In this document: piece after piece, positions 12,353-12,362 of the stretch
How positions within the stretch are numbered: position 1 is the stretch's first letter
Layout of the letters: each line of letters starts with the position of its first letter
NCBI GenBank assembly: GCA_902797275.1
Contig: CADBSI010000080.1
Location: forward strand, 1 to 12,362
DNA: 12,362 nucleotides
Source: an uncultured Erysipelotrichaceae bacterium
Lineage (GTDB): Bacteria; Bacillota_I; Bacilli_A; RF39; UBA660
Direction of reading: 5' to 3'
The notes under the pieces: model-generated
The model's input: only the letters and a program-made list of their open reading frames with translations
What the model was told of the DNA's origin: nothing
Databases searched by the model: none
Made by a program: the position numbers and the translations under genes

Positions 12353-12362
12353 TATAATTTAA

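Overview
The window looks like chromosomal DNA of a very AT-rich, endospore-forming low-GC Gram-positive bacterium (Bacillota). The spoIIGA-sigE pair, the TTGACA/TATAAT-type promoters, the purine-rich Shine-Dalgarno sites and a YugI-like S1 protein all point there. An uncultured gut lineage of Bacilli or a relative is my best guess, but no rRNA is present to fix the taxonomy. The standard bacterial code fits: Trp is TGG in the genes I checked, and spoIIGA ends in TGA.

Left part (1-1565), all leftward: ttcA-like tRNA thiolase, then a small S1-domain protein, then tRNA-Val(UAC) and tRNA-Thr(UGU), which run towards the left edge. Each of the three units has its own recognisable sigma-A-type promoter. 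AT-rich hairpins overlap the ttcA and S1 stop codons. The theme is translation and tRNA modification.

Positions 1565-2119 hold about 550 bp without a convincing gene. The stretch is extremely AT-rich, with competing hairpins next to the end of the giant gene and one cryptic peptide frame broken by a TGA.

Centre (2120-10171), leftward: one giant gene of about 8.05 kb encodes a membrane-anchored or secreted, Asn/Gly/Ser/Thr-rich protein of about 2,680 residues. It has an N-terminal membrane segment, a cysteine-containing N-terminal region, 34 copies of a [VIL]-[YF]-G-G-G-N-like motif spaced about 24-26 residues (predicted beta-helix or solenoid), a non-repetitive domain inserted between two repeats, and about 860 residues of beta-rich C-terminal sequence. 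It has no LPXTG signal.

Right part, rightward: spoIIGA and sigE overlap by 4 nt and form the mother-cell sigma-E activation module. The SpoIIGA aspartyl protease cleaves pro-sigma-E. The intergenic region shared with the giant gene contains a perfect Spo0A box (TTCGACAA), so Spo0A may control both directions. A strong terminator overlaps the sigE stop. It is followed by an unrecognised small helical protein whose stop codon lies one base before tRNA-Thr(GGU), then a short stretch resembling an insertion-sequence end, and finally a 15-bp hairpin at the window edge.

The most interesting candidate is the giant repeat protein and its possible tie to sporulation control. Its function cannot be read from the sequence.
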